Origin: an uncultured Opitutia bacterium
Lineage (GTDB): Bacteria > Verrucomicrobiota > Verrucomicrobiia > Opitutales > UBA953
DNA length: 10,318 nt
Direction of reading: 5' to 3'
Assembly (NCBI GenBank): GCA_903924185.1
Contig: CAIYAN010000267.1
Location: forward strand, 1 to 10,318
Of this stretch, positions 1-6,160 are shown piece after piece. The stretch's first letter is position 1; every line of letters starts with the position of its first letter. The position numbers were made by a program, and so were the translations under genes. The notes beneath the pieces are model-generated. The model was not told where the DNA came from, did no database searches, and was given only the letters and a program-made list of their open reading frames with translations.

Positions 1-6
1 GGATGC

Positions 7-1185
7 TTACTTCCGGGCCGGCAAAGTGTCCAAGAAGCGGGCAATCCGCTCTCCCGCCTCGTGAATACGCTCGTAGCTGGTCGAGAAAGAGGCACGGCAG
101 AAGCCCGCGCCGGCGGCACCAAAGGCCGTCCCCGGCACCACGGCAACCTTCTGGGCGGCCAGCAGCTGGGAAGCAAAGGTCATGGAGTCTAGCCCCGTGC
201 TGGTGATATTTGGGAATGCGTAGAAGGCTCCGCGCGGCAAGTGACACGGTAGACCGAGTTCGTTAAAGCGGCGAACGATGAAGTCACGACGTTCGCGGTA
301 CTTGTCGCGCATGTGGAGCATCGACTCACGACCGTTCTTGAGAGCCTCCACGGCAGCTTCCTGGCTGATGATGGAAGCACACATGATGCCGTACTGGTGG
401 ATCTTGAGCATGCCATCAATCACGCCAGCAGGGCCGCAGGCGTAACCAATGCGGAAGCCCGTCATGGCAAAAGCCTTGGAGAAACCATGCAGGAAGACCG
501 TTCGCTCGCGCATACCCGGCAAGGATGCGATGGACACGTGGTCGCCTTCGAAGGTTAGTTCGGAGTAGATTTCATCCGAAGCCACCAGAAGGTCCTTCTC
601 GATCGCGAACTTGGCGATCTCCTCGAGCTTCTGGCGATTGGCGGTACCGCCGGTCGGGTTCGTGGGGAAGTTCAGGACCAGCACCTTGCAGCCGGGCTGC
701 CAGGCAGCACGCAAGGCGGCGGGGTCGAGGGCAAACTGGTCGCTGGAAACCGTACGGATGGGCACAGGCGTCGCATGGCAGAGCGTGACGCTCGGCGCGT
801 AGGACACGTAGCAGGGCTCGTGGTAGAGGACCTTGTCGCCCGGGTTGAGCGTGGCCCGGAGCAACGCATCGAGCGCCTCGGACACGCCGACCGTGACAAG
901 AATCTCGTCTTCTGGATTATATTCGGGGCCGTAGTGACGGGCCACGTAGCGGGAGATTTCCTCGCGCAGGGCTAATGTGCCACGGTTGTCGGTATAGGAA
1001 GTCCGCCCCTTCTCCAATGCGGTCATGGCGGCCTCGCGGATATGGAACGGGGTAACGAAGTCGGGCTCGCCGATGCCGAGCGAGACCGCGTCTTTCATCT
1101 TCGACACAATGGCAAAGAAATCGCGGATACCGGATTTGGGGAGCGTAGCGACGTGCTGCGCAACGAAGCGGGCGGAGTCATCCAT
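7..1185 (-). CDS. Class I PLP-dependent aminotransferase (subgroup I-gamma, aromatic/alanine/aspartate type)
   Basis: The 392-residue product is a fold-type I aminotransferase that moves an amino group between an amino acid and a 2-oxo acid in the cytoplasm. Visible family marks are NPTGG around residues 176-180 (Asn176 contacts PLP), SDEIY at 203-207 (Asp204 pairs with the pyridine nitrogen), the PLP lysine Lys237 in GFSKAFAMTGFRIGY, and Arg364 in CRASF, where the substrate carboxylate-binding Arg lies. Length and the stretch IHQYGIMCAS resemble Bacillus PatA-type enzymes. The substrate cannot be fixed from sequence; its place in an operon with DAHP synthase favours an aromatic keto acid, but alanine or aspartate is possible. 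I chose the ATG at 1185, 11 bases after the regulator's stop; a TTG at 1200 would give five more residues and a 4-base overlap with that stop. Neither has a clear ribosome binding site, so translational coupling is likely. It is the last gene of its operon in this window. Confidence 0.93.
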   Translation of the reverse strand: MDDSARFVAQHVATLPKSGIRDFFAIVSKMKDAVSLGIGEPDFVTPFHIREAAMTALEKGRTSYTDNRGTLALREEISRYVARHYGPEYNPEDEILVTVGVSEALDALLRATLNPGDKVLYHEPCYVSYAPSVTLCHATPVPIRTVSSDQFALDPAALRAAWQPGCKVLVLNFPTNPTGGTANRQKLEEIAKFAIEKDLLVASDEIYSELTFEGDHVSIASLPGMRERTVFLHGFSKAFAMTGFRIGYACGPAGVIDGMLKIHQYGIMCASIISQEAAVEALKNGRESMLHMRDKYRERRDFIVRRFNELGLPCHLPRGAFYAFPNITSTGLDSMTFASQLLAAQKVAVVPGTAFGAAGAGFCRASFSTSYERIHEAGERIARFLDTLPARK

Positions 1186-1196
1186 GGGTCCGAGGC

Positions 1197-1679
1197 TCAA
1201 GGGCTGACCGAGGGCTGGTCACGGCGCGTGCCTTCGTCGGTGACGACAAAGCCGTCCTTCTTGTAGGCCCGGAGGAAGAAGTGAGTCGAGGTCCCCTGCA
1301 CCCCTTCGATGCGGGCGAGGCGCTCATGGACAAAACCAGCGACCTTGTAGAGGTTGTCAGCCGTGACGACCACGAGGAGGTCGTAACCGCCGGACATTAG
1401 GTAGCAGCTTTCGACCTGTTCGAATTGGCTAATGCGTTCGGCGATGCCATCGAAGCCGCCCGTGCCTTCGGTGCGAATCTTGATTTCAATCACCGCGCGG
1501 ACGCGACGTTCGGCTTCGTAGCTTGGGTTGAGCACGGCCCGCATGCCCAACAGGATTCCCTGGGCTCGCAAGCTAGCGAGTTCGCGTTCCACCGCCTCGG
1601 CACCGAGGTTCAGAATCTTGCCAATCTGGGCGGTGTCGAGGGGCTCGCCCTCGAGGAGCAGCTTCAGTACGTTGTTCAT
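1197..1679 (-). CDS. Lrp/AsnC family transcriptional regulator
   Basis: The 160-residue product has the usual Lrp/AsnC size and layout. An N-terminal winged helix-turn-helix lies at about residues 1-45 (a helix pair around LDTAQIGKILNLG and VERELASLRAQG). A RAM effector domain spans about 60-140 and carries the typical core CYLMSGGYDLLVVV at 92-105. In this family the RAM domain binds an amino acid and controls oligomerisation. The gene sits 13 bases after the DAHP synthase stop, and its own stop abuts the aminotransferase start, so it is probably co-transcribed with both. An Lrp-type regulator beside an aminotransferase gene is a known arrangement (from memory, Bacillus yugG/yugH, renamed alaR/alaT). 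I infer that it regulates this operon in response to an amino acid, possibly aromatic. The open frame extends about 59 codons upstream, but that part is low complexity and lies inside the DAHP synthase gene, so the ATG at 1679 is used. No Shine-Dalgarno sequence is evident. Confidence 0.93.
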   Translation of the reverse strand: MNNVLKLLLEGEPLDTAQIGKILNLGAEAVERELASLRAQGILLGMRAVLNPSYEAERRVRAVIEIKIRTEGTGGFDGIAERISQFEQVESCYLMSGGYDLLVVVTADNLYKVAGFVHERLARIEGVQGTSTHFFLRAYKKDGFVVTDEGTRRDQPSVSP

Positions 1680-1692
1680 GGGGGTGCGAAAA

Positions 1693-2763
1693 TTAGGCCT
1701 TAGGCAAAGCACGGCGGGCGCGGACGGCGGCGGCGAGCTGGTCGAGCACCGGGCGGGTCTGCTCAAAGGAGATGCAGGCGTCGGTGATGCTGCAACCGTA
1801 AGTGGAGCCTTCGCGGCCCTTCCACTCTTGGCGGCCTTCGACGAGGTGACTTTCAATCATCACACCGCCGAGGATACGGGAACCCTTGGCGACCTGTTCG
1901 GCGAGGTCGGCGGCGACCAGCGGCTGGCGCCGATGGTCCTTAGAGCTGTTGCCGTGCGAGCAATCGACAATGAGGCGCGTGGTGATGCCAGCCTTCTGTA
2001 GGCGGGTTTCGGCGTCCGTGACGGATTCAGCCCCATAGTTCGGGCCGGTGCGCGAACCGCCACGTAGGATAACGTGGGCGTCGGGGTTTCCGGAGGTCTC
2101 GAAAATCGAGACGACACCGTCCTTGGTCACCGAGGGGAACCAGTGCGAAGCACGCGCAGAGAGGCAGGCATCGACCGCCACTTGGATGGATCCATCGGTG
2201 CCATTCTTAAAGCCCACGGGCATCGATAGGCCCGAAGCCAACTCGCGGTGAATCTGGCTTTCCGTGGTGCGGGCGCCGATGGCACCGTAGGCGACGAGGT
2301 CGGCCAAATACTGCGGCGTGATTGGGTCAAGGAACTCGCTCGCGGACGGCAACCCCAGGTCGGCAATGTCAGCCAACAGGCGGCGACCGAGACGAAGGCC
2401 ATCATTGATACGGAAAGACCCGTCGATTTGCGGATCGTTGATCAGGCCCTTCCAGCCGACGGTCGTCCGGGGCTTTTCGAAGTACACGCGCATCACGATG
2501 AGCAGGTCTTCGGTGTGCTTACGGGCTTCCTGGAGGAGTAAATGGGCATACTCCATGGCCGCCTTGGGGTCATGGACGGAGCAAGGCCCGACGACGACAA
2601 GCAGACGGTCATCCTTACCCGCGAGGATGGCGGCGGCGTCCTTACGGGCGGACGAGACGACCTCGGTGGCACGCTCCGTCGGGCGCAGCTCCGATAGCAA
2701 GAGCGCGGGAGGCAGCAGGGGGAGCCGGCTGCGAATGCGTAAGTCGTCCGTATTGTGGTACAT
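1693..2763 (-). CDS. aroG: 3-deoxy-7-phosphoheptulonate (DAHP) synthase, class I, AroG/AroF type
   Basis: The enzyme condenses phosphoenolpyruvate and erythrose 4-phosphate to DAHP, the first step of the shikimate pathway. The 356 residues align almost position for position with E. coli AroG as I remember it. They share GPCSVHDP at 59-66, the substrate-binding R92, K97 and R99 in RVYFEKPRTTVGWKG, and the metal ligands C61, H270, E304 and D328. The regulatory N-terminus DDLRI (D6, D7) and pocket residues D146, P150, Q151, L175, L179, S180, F209 and S211 also match AroG, which suggests aromatic amino acid feedback. Two pocket positions differ: residue 147 is Pro (Pro in AroF, Met in AroG) and 221 is Phe. 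Effector specificity is therefore open. The ATG at 2763 is chosen because MYHNTDDLRI matches the AroG start and AGGAAAGG lies just upstream; an in-frame codon at 2799 would add 12 residues. It is the first gene of a minus-strand operon with the Lrp-type regulator and the aminotransferase. Confidence 0.97.
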   Translation of the reverse strand: MYHNTDDLRIRSRLPLLPPALLLSELRPTERATEVVSSARKDAAAILAGKDDRLLVVVGPCSVHDPKAAMEYAHLLLQEARKHTEDLLIVMRVYFEKPRTTVGWKGLINDPQIDGSFRINDGLRLGRRLLADIADLGLPSASEFLDPITPQYLADLVAYGAIGARTTESQIHRELASGLSMPVGFKNGTDGSIQVAVDACLSARASHWFPSVTKDGVVSIFETSGNPDAHVILRGGSRTGPNYGAESVTDAETRLQKAGITTRLIVDCSHGNSSKDHRRQPLVAADLAEQVAKGSRILGGVMIESHLVEGRQEWKGREGSTYGCSITDACISFEQTRPVLDQLAAAVRARRALPKA

Positions 2764-2772
2764 CGGGAAGGG

Positions 2773-2780
2773 CCTTTCCT
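2773..2780 (-). promoter_or_regulatory. Ribosome binding site of the DAHP synthase gene
   Basis: AGGAAAGG on the minus strand ends 9 bases before the ATG at 2763. It is one of the few recognisable Shine-Dalgarno sequences in the window and supports the 2763 start over the in-frame codon at 2799. The spacing is slightly long. Confidence 0.55.
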
Positions 2781-2798
2781 GTTGGGAAAAGAGCGTCA

Positions 2799-2827
2799 AA
2801 TGAAGGGCAGACGCTGGCCCATGTCAA
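2799..2827 (-). promoter_or_regulatory. Candidate sigma-70-type promoter of the aroG-lrp-aminotransferase operon
   Basis: On the minus strand a perfect TTGACA (bases 2827 to 2822) is followed after 17 bases by TTCATT (2804 to 2799), a weak -10 match (3 of 6). Initiation near 2792 would give a leader of about 30 bases before the ATG at 2763. The perfect -35 and correct spacing support it; the -10 is poor. Confidence 0.4.
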
Positions 2828-2846
2828 TGTCTCGTCCCGTATTGAC
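2823..2846. repeat. Inverted repeat GTCAAT-N12-ATTGAC in the divergent aroG/fur intergenic region
   Basis: The six-base arms at 2823-2828 and 2841-2846 are perfect inverted complements; neither the 12-base spacer nor the flanks continue the symmetry. The left arm overlaps TTGACA reading toward aroG. The right arm overlaps TTGACT (2842-2847) reading toward the Fur-family gene. A related GTCAAATG lies at 2795-2802. The site could be an operator for the adjacent Fur-like regulator or the Lrp-type regulator, or simply two back-to-back -35 elements. It does not look like a classical AT-rich Fur box. Confidence 0.45.
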
Positions 2847-2884
2847 TGACGGACCTCACTGTATCAAAAGTGTCTCAATTCGAC

Positions 2885-3358
2885 ATGCCTAAGGCCCCCG
2901 CCCCAGATTCCCCCGAGCAATCGGACGCCTTCCGGGCCTACATCGCCGAACAGGGCCTGCGGGCTACACGCCAGCGGATGGCCGTGTTTGAGGCAGCCCG
3001 GAGCATCCTGGGACACTACACCGCTGAGGACCTGCTGAAAAAGTCACGGTCGCTGGACCGCACCGTTTCGCGGGCCACCATCTATCGCGCGCTACCCTTG
3101 CTCATCGGCGGACACATCATCCGCGAGATCGATGTCGGCCGTGACCATAAGTATTACCTCGCCGAGGTTGGCTCATCTACTTTCCGCGCCCAACTCGTCT
3201 GCGAGAGTTGCGATACCATCGTCGAGGTAGATGCGCCCTTCATGGAGTGGTACGGTAAAGCGGTCGCCGCCAAGCACGGGATGAAGCCGATTTCCCAGAA
3301 ACTCCAAGTCACCGCCCTTTGCGAACGTTGCCAAAAACGTAAAGCCCTTCGTCCATGA
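2885..3358 (+). CDS. Fur-family transcriptional regulator with degenerate sensory metal site
   Basis: The 157-residue product has the Fur-family layout: an N-terminal winged helix (GLRATRQRMAVFEA, recognition helix SRATIYRALPLL at about 62-73) and a C-terminal dimerisation domain. Both structural-zinc pairs are present, C106/C109 (CESC) and C146/C149 (CERC). By hand alignment with E. coli Fur, H44 (H33), E114 (E101) and E121 (E108) are kept. The signature HHHDH before the first CxxC is replaced by TFRAQ (99-103), E81 is Tyr (Y91), H125 is Gln (Q138), and the His-rich tail is absent. It is therefore probably not a conventional iron-sensing Fur. Its stop overlaps the nadA start by ATGA, so the two are translationally coupled and the regulator may act on NAD synthesis. 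The start is uncertain: ATG at 2885 is used, but a GTG at 2870 would add five residues. Neither has a clear ribosome binding site. Confidence 0.9.
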   Translation: MPKAPAPDSPEQSDAFRAYIAEQGLRATRQRMAVFEAARSILGHYTAEDLLKKSRSLDRTVSRATIYRALPLLIGGHIIREIDVGRDHKYYLAEVGSSTFRAQLVCESCDTIVEVDAPFMEWYGKAVAAKHGMKPISQKLQVTALCERCQKRKALRP

Positions 3359-4332
3359 CCCCTTACCCGACTGCCACAGTCTTCCCTCCCCTACCGGCCG
3401 GCGGCCTCCCACTGACCGACCTGCAACGCGAAGTCCTCGCCCTCAAGAAAGAAAAGGACGCACTGATCCTCGCCCATAACTACCAGTGTGAAGACATCCA
3501 AGGCATTGCCGACTACGTGGGAGATTCGCTCGGCCTGGCGTACAAGGCCGCCGAAGCAAAGAACGCCACGATCGTCTTCTGCGGGGTGCACTTCATGGCC
3601 GAGACGGCCAAGATTGTGAACCCCACTAGGCGCGTGCTCCTGCCCGATATTGAAGCCGGCTGTTCACTGGCCGACTCCTGCCCCGCCGAAAAGCTGGCAG
3701 CCATCAAGGCCGCGCAGCCTGACCTATACGTCGTGGCATACATCAACTGCAGCGCTGCCGTGAAAGCCCTCTGCGACGTCATCGTCACCAGCGGTAATGC
3801 CTCAAAAATTGTCAATAAGGTCCCAGCCGACCGACCCATCCTTTTTGTCCCCGACCAGAACCTCGGGCAGTGGGTCTCGAAGAAGACCGGCCGGGCAATG
3901 CAGCTCTGGCCGGGCAATTGCTACGCCCACGTCCAATTCACGCCGGGCGCCCTCCTCCGCGCCAAAGCCGCGCACCCGGGCGCCCCCGTCGTTGCTCATC
4001 CCGAGTGCACCGAAGCCGTCCGGGATATGGCAGATATGGTCTGTTCGACCGAGCTCATGGTGGAGTGGAGCCGGCAGCAAAAGGCCGACACCCTCATCGT
4101 CACGACCGAGTCCGGTATGATCCATCGCCTCCGCCGGGAAGTGCCCAATAAGACCTTCGTGGCGGCTCCGACCGACCGTTGCGCCTGTAATGAATGCAGG
4201 TTTATGAAGATGAATACCCTCCAGAAGGTCCGGGACTGCTTAAAAAGTGGCACCCCGGAAATCACCTTGCCCGAAGCGATCCGGGCCGCGGCCGAGGTCC
4301 CCCTCCGCCGCATGCTGGAGTGGAGCCGATAG
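3355..4332 (+). CDS. nadA: Quinolinate synthase A
   Basis: NadA condenses iminoaspartate with dihydroxyacetone phosphate to quinolinate, the precursor of NAD, using a [4Fe-4S] cluster held by three cysteines. The 325-residue product shows the family marks in order: LAHNYQ (39-44), YVGDSLGLA (54-62), AGCSLADSC (101-109), HPEC (215-218), TTESGMIHRL (250-259) and the cysteine-rich CACNECRFMKMN (276-287). The cluster ligands are most likely C103, C218 and C281, by comparison with characterised NadA proteins from memory. It is somewhat shorter than the E. coli enzyme (about 347 residues). The start overlaps the stop of the Fur-family gene by four bases (ATGA), so the two are almost certainly one transcription unit. 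The usual partner nadB (aspartate oxidase) and nadC are not in the window. An AT-rich gap follows, without a clear hairpin terminator. Confidence 0.97.
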   Translation: MTPYPTATVFPPLPAGGLPLTDLQREVLALKKEKDALILAHNYQCEDIQGIADYVGDSLGLAYKAAEAKNATIVFCGVHFMAETAKIVNPTRRVLLPDIEAGCSLADSCPAEKLAAIKAAQPDLYVVAYINCSAAVKALCDVIVTSGNASKIVNKVPADRPILFVPDQNLGQWVSKKTGRAMQLWPGNCYAHVQFTPGALLRAKAAHPGAPVVAHPECTEAVRDMADMVCSTELMVEWSRQQKADTLIVTTESGMIHRLRREVPNKTFVAAPTDRCACNECRFMKMNTLQKVRDCLKSGTPEITLPEAIRAAAEVPLRRMLEWSR

Positions 4333-4492
4333 CAGTGCTTAAGGGCTTTACCACCGCTTTTAATAAGGTAAATAATTCGTTAAAACCTGTTAGTCAGATT
4401 TGACTTCAAGGAATTATTATTGAATTTGGTAAGGAGTACGGACTTAACGATTGATATCTTCCATCGTCAAAACCCCTCATTCCTCCTTCCAA
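4333..4492. promoter_or_regulatory. AT-rich intergenic region upstream of the small HTH gene
   Basis: These 160 bases are the longest non-coding stretch of the window and much richer in A+T than the genes, as expected for a promoter region. They contain a small perfect hairpin, AGTCA-GATT-TGACT (4393-4406), whose right arm overlaps a TTGACT -35-like element (4401-4406). I find no good -10 at 16-18 bases from it. A TAAGGAG at 4431-4437 looks like a strong Shine-Dalgarno sequence. The only usual start codon close downstream is a TTG at 4451, 13 bases away. No run of T after a GC-rich stem marks a terminator for nadA. Confidence 0.4.
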
Positions 4493-4828
4493 ATGAAAAT
4501 CGATCTAGCACCTAGTAATTTCACGACCAAAGACGCCTTCGTCCGGGCTACCTTGTCCCGTGCCCGCGACCTCGCCGTCCAGTCGTGGGATATTGAAAAT
4601 TCTGACCGCCACTCGGCCCTCGAGAAAGAGGTCGCTGCCCTGTCCAAGAACGAACTGTCCCGTCGCCTCCTGAAACTCCTCTCGCGCCCGAACCGGGCCC
4701 GTGCCCAGATTAGCGATGCCATGCGCTCCAAGGCTAAGGCCATGCGCAAGAAGGGCTCCCCCGTCCGCGAAATCGCCGCCGAGCTCGGCGTGTCGATTCC
4801 GTCGGTCTACAACATCACCAAGGACTAA
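4493..4828 (+). CDS. Small helix-turn-helix protein of unknown function
   Basis: I do not recognise this 111-residue protein. It is basic and predicted helical. A middle segment (about 38-64) is charged and heptad-like, with leucines in LEKEVAALSKNELSRRLLKLL. The C-terminus (about 89-109, SPVREIAAELGVSIPSVYNI) closely matches the helix-turn-helix of resolvases and related DNA-binding proteins, with the turn glycine in ELGVS and a recognition helix starting PSVYN. It has no catalytic recombinase domain, so it is more likely a small DNA-binding or regulatory protein than a recombinase; a truncated remnant is less likely because the upstream part is not recombinase-like. The start is uncertain: ATG at 4493 is used, but a TTG at 4451 would add 14 residues and sits behind the only good Shine-Dalgarno sequence (4431-4437). 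It lies 38 bases before aat on the same strand and may share its transcript. Codon use resembles its neighbours. Confidence 0.75.
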   Translation: MKIDLAPSNFTTKDAFVRATLSRARDLAVQSWDIENSDRHSALEKEVAALSKNELSRRLLKLLSRPNRARAQISDAMRSKAKAMRKKGSPVREIAAELGVSIPSVYNITKD

Positions 4829-4866
4829 CCTTGCGATAGGTCGCTCGACATCGTTGATTATCGGCG

Positions 4867-5550
4867 ATGTACGAGTGGCCCTATGGCGATCCCGCGAAGG
4901 CTCCGGCCCGCGGCCCGCTCCATGTCGGCGGTAAGTTAGACTTTTCCACCCTGTTGTCGGCCTACCGACACGGGGTTTTCCCTTGGTACTCGGAGGATGA
5001 GCCAGTGAAGTGGTTCTGCCCGAGTCCCCGGTTTGTGCTGCTGCCCGCCGAACTCCGAGTGACCGATAGCCTCCGCAAGACGATGCGGAAGAAGGGCTGG
5101 AAGGTCACGCTCGACCAAGACTTCGAAGGGGTCATGCGCCGCTGCGCCGCGGTCCCCCGCCAAGGGCAGTTCGGCACCTGGATTACGGAGGACATGATTA
5201 CCGCCTATGTGGAGCTGCACCGAAAAGGGTACGCCCACAGCGTCGAAGTCTTCTGGCAAGGCGAACTCGTCGGTGGCCTTTACGGGGTCAGCATCGGGCG
5301 TATCTTCCACGGTGAGTCCATGTTCCACACCCGTAGCGACGCGTCGAAAGTCGGCTTTGTCTCCTTGGTCGAGCGTCTCAAAGCCGCGGGCTACGTACTC
5401 ATCGATTGCCAAATGCCCACGCCCCACCTGGCCTCCTTGGGCGCTGGCGGGGTTCGCCGGTCTGACTTCCTTAAGGCACTGTCGATGGAACGCGACCAAG
5501 CTCCCGCGGCCGAAGCGTGGGTTAGTCCACTTTTTTCGAGCGATCCTTAA
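4867..5550 (+). CDS. aat: Leucyl/phenylalanyl-tRNA-protein transferase
   Basis: Aat moves Leu or Phe from aminoacyl-tRNA onto the N-terminus of proteins that begin with Lys or Arg, marking them for ClpS/ClpAP in the bacterial N-end rule pathway. The 227 residues compare with 234 in E. coli and show the family signature: GVFPWYS (36-42), a WFCPSPRFVL stretch (49-58), GTWIT (103-107), HSVEV (124-128), ELVGGLYGV (133-141), GESMF (149-153) and LIDCQ (178-182). The catalytic-site residues E150, D180 and Q182 match E. coli E156, D186 and Q188. An in-frame TGA at 4855-4857 rules out any earlier start, and the ATG at 4867 is the first possible one. The 3' end overlaps the 3' end of the convergent shikimate kinase gene by 29 bases. 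No clpS or clpA lies nearby. Confidence 0.96.
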   Translation: MYEWPYGDPAKAPARGPLHVGGKLDFSTLLSAYRHGVFPWYSEDEPVKWFCPSPRFVLLPAELRVTDSLRKTMRKKGWKVTLDQDFEGVMRRCAAVPRQGQFGTWITEDMITAYVELHRKGYAHSVEVFWQGELVGGLYGVSIGRIFHGESMFHTRSDASKVGFVSLVERLKAAGYVLIDCQMPTPHLASLGAGGVRRSDFLKALSMERDQAPAAEAWVSPLFSSDP

Positions 5551-6094
5551 GCACCGCGCGGGCTTCCCGCTCATAGACGCGCTCAACGATCACACAGAGT
5601 TGCTGGAGCGAGCGGCCATCGGTGTAAACCGCGATACCCGCCTGCATGTAAGCCTGTTCGCGCTTCTTCATGAGTTCGCGAATCTTAGCTTCCGGGTCTT
5701 CGCCCGTCAGGAGTGGTCGACGGGAATTACCTGCCGTCCGGCGTAAGATGGTCTCCACCGAGGCGAAGAGCGTGACGACGATACCCTTCGCCCGGACGAG
5801 TTCGATCATACCAGGCTGAACGACGAGTCCACCGCCACAGGCGATGATGGCATCGGATTCGGGCAGGAGTTCTTCGACGACCTTGCGTTCCAAGGCGCGG
5901 AAATGGTCTTCCCCCTGCTGGGCGAAGATATCGGCAATCGAAGCCCCCGCGAGCTTCTCGACGAGCTCGTCCGTGTCGACAAAGCGTCGACGCCAGCGCT
6001 TGGCCAACTGCCGACCCAAGGCAGACTTCCCCGTGCCCATGAATCCAGCGAGGATTAGGTTAGGCTGCGGGTTAGACTGGTCACCGGACGTCAT
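5522..6094 (-). CDS. aroK: Shikimate kinase
   Basis: Shikimate kinase phosphorylates shikimate at the 3-hydroxyl with ATP, the fifth step of the shikimate pathway. The 190-residue product has the Walker A loop GFMGTGKSA (17-25), the shikimate-binding VDTDE (39-43, D42 matching the conserved Asp), FRALE with R66, the GGG shikimate site (87-89), the lid arginine R126 in RRPLL, and R145 in KKREQAY. Length is normal for the family plus a short N-terminal extension. The ATG at 6094 is chosen; a TTG at 6136 would add 14 residues that do not look conserved. No clear ribosome binding site is seen. It lies 66 bases after the secreted Ala-rich protein gene on the same strand, so it may be read from the same transcript, although functions differ. 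Its last nine codons and its stop overlap aat on the opposite strand. Confidence 0.96.
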   Translation of the reverse strand: MTSGDQSNPQPNLILAGFMGTGKSALGRQLAKRWRRRFVDTDELVEKLAGASIADIFAQQGEDHFRALERKVVEELLPESDAIIACGGGLVVQPGMIELVRAKGIVVTLFASVETILRRTAGNSRRPLLTGEDPEAKIRELMKKREQAYMQAGIAVYTDGRSLQQLCVIVERVYEREARAVLKDRSKKVD

Positions 6095-6160
6095 GCTGAA
6101 AGGCAAGGGCGTCCCCTGCCTTTCGGCAAGCGACAATCCTACCCAACGAAACCGACGAAC

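Noticed and set aside
1680..1856. N-terminal extension of the Lrp-type regulator by 59 residues
   Set aside because: The extra part is low-complexity Pro/Ala/Ser sequence inside the DAHP synthase coding region; the family starts close to the HTH, matching the ATG at 1679.
2318..2803. Open frame of 161 codons on the plus strand
   Set aside because: It is a shadow of the DAHP synthase gene, Arg/Ser-rich as expected for an out-of-frame reading.
4333..4450. Possible tRNA, small RNA or rho-independent terminator after nadA
   Set aside because: No cloverleaf, no GC-rich stem followed by a T-run and no conserved RNA motif could be found by eye.
4936..5586. Open frame of 216 codons on the minus strand
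   Set aside because: It is antisense to aat and runs into the aroK end; its protein shows no family motif, whereas aat has catalytic residues.
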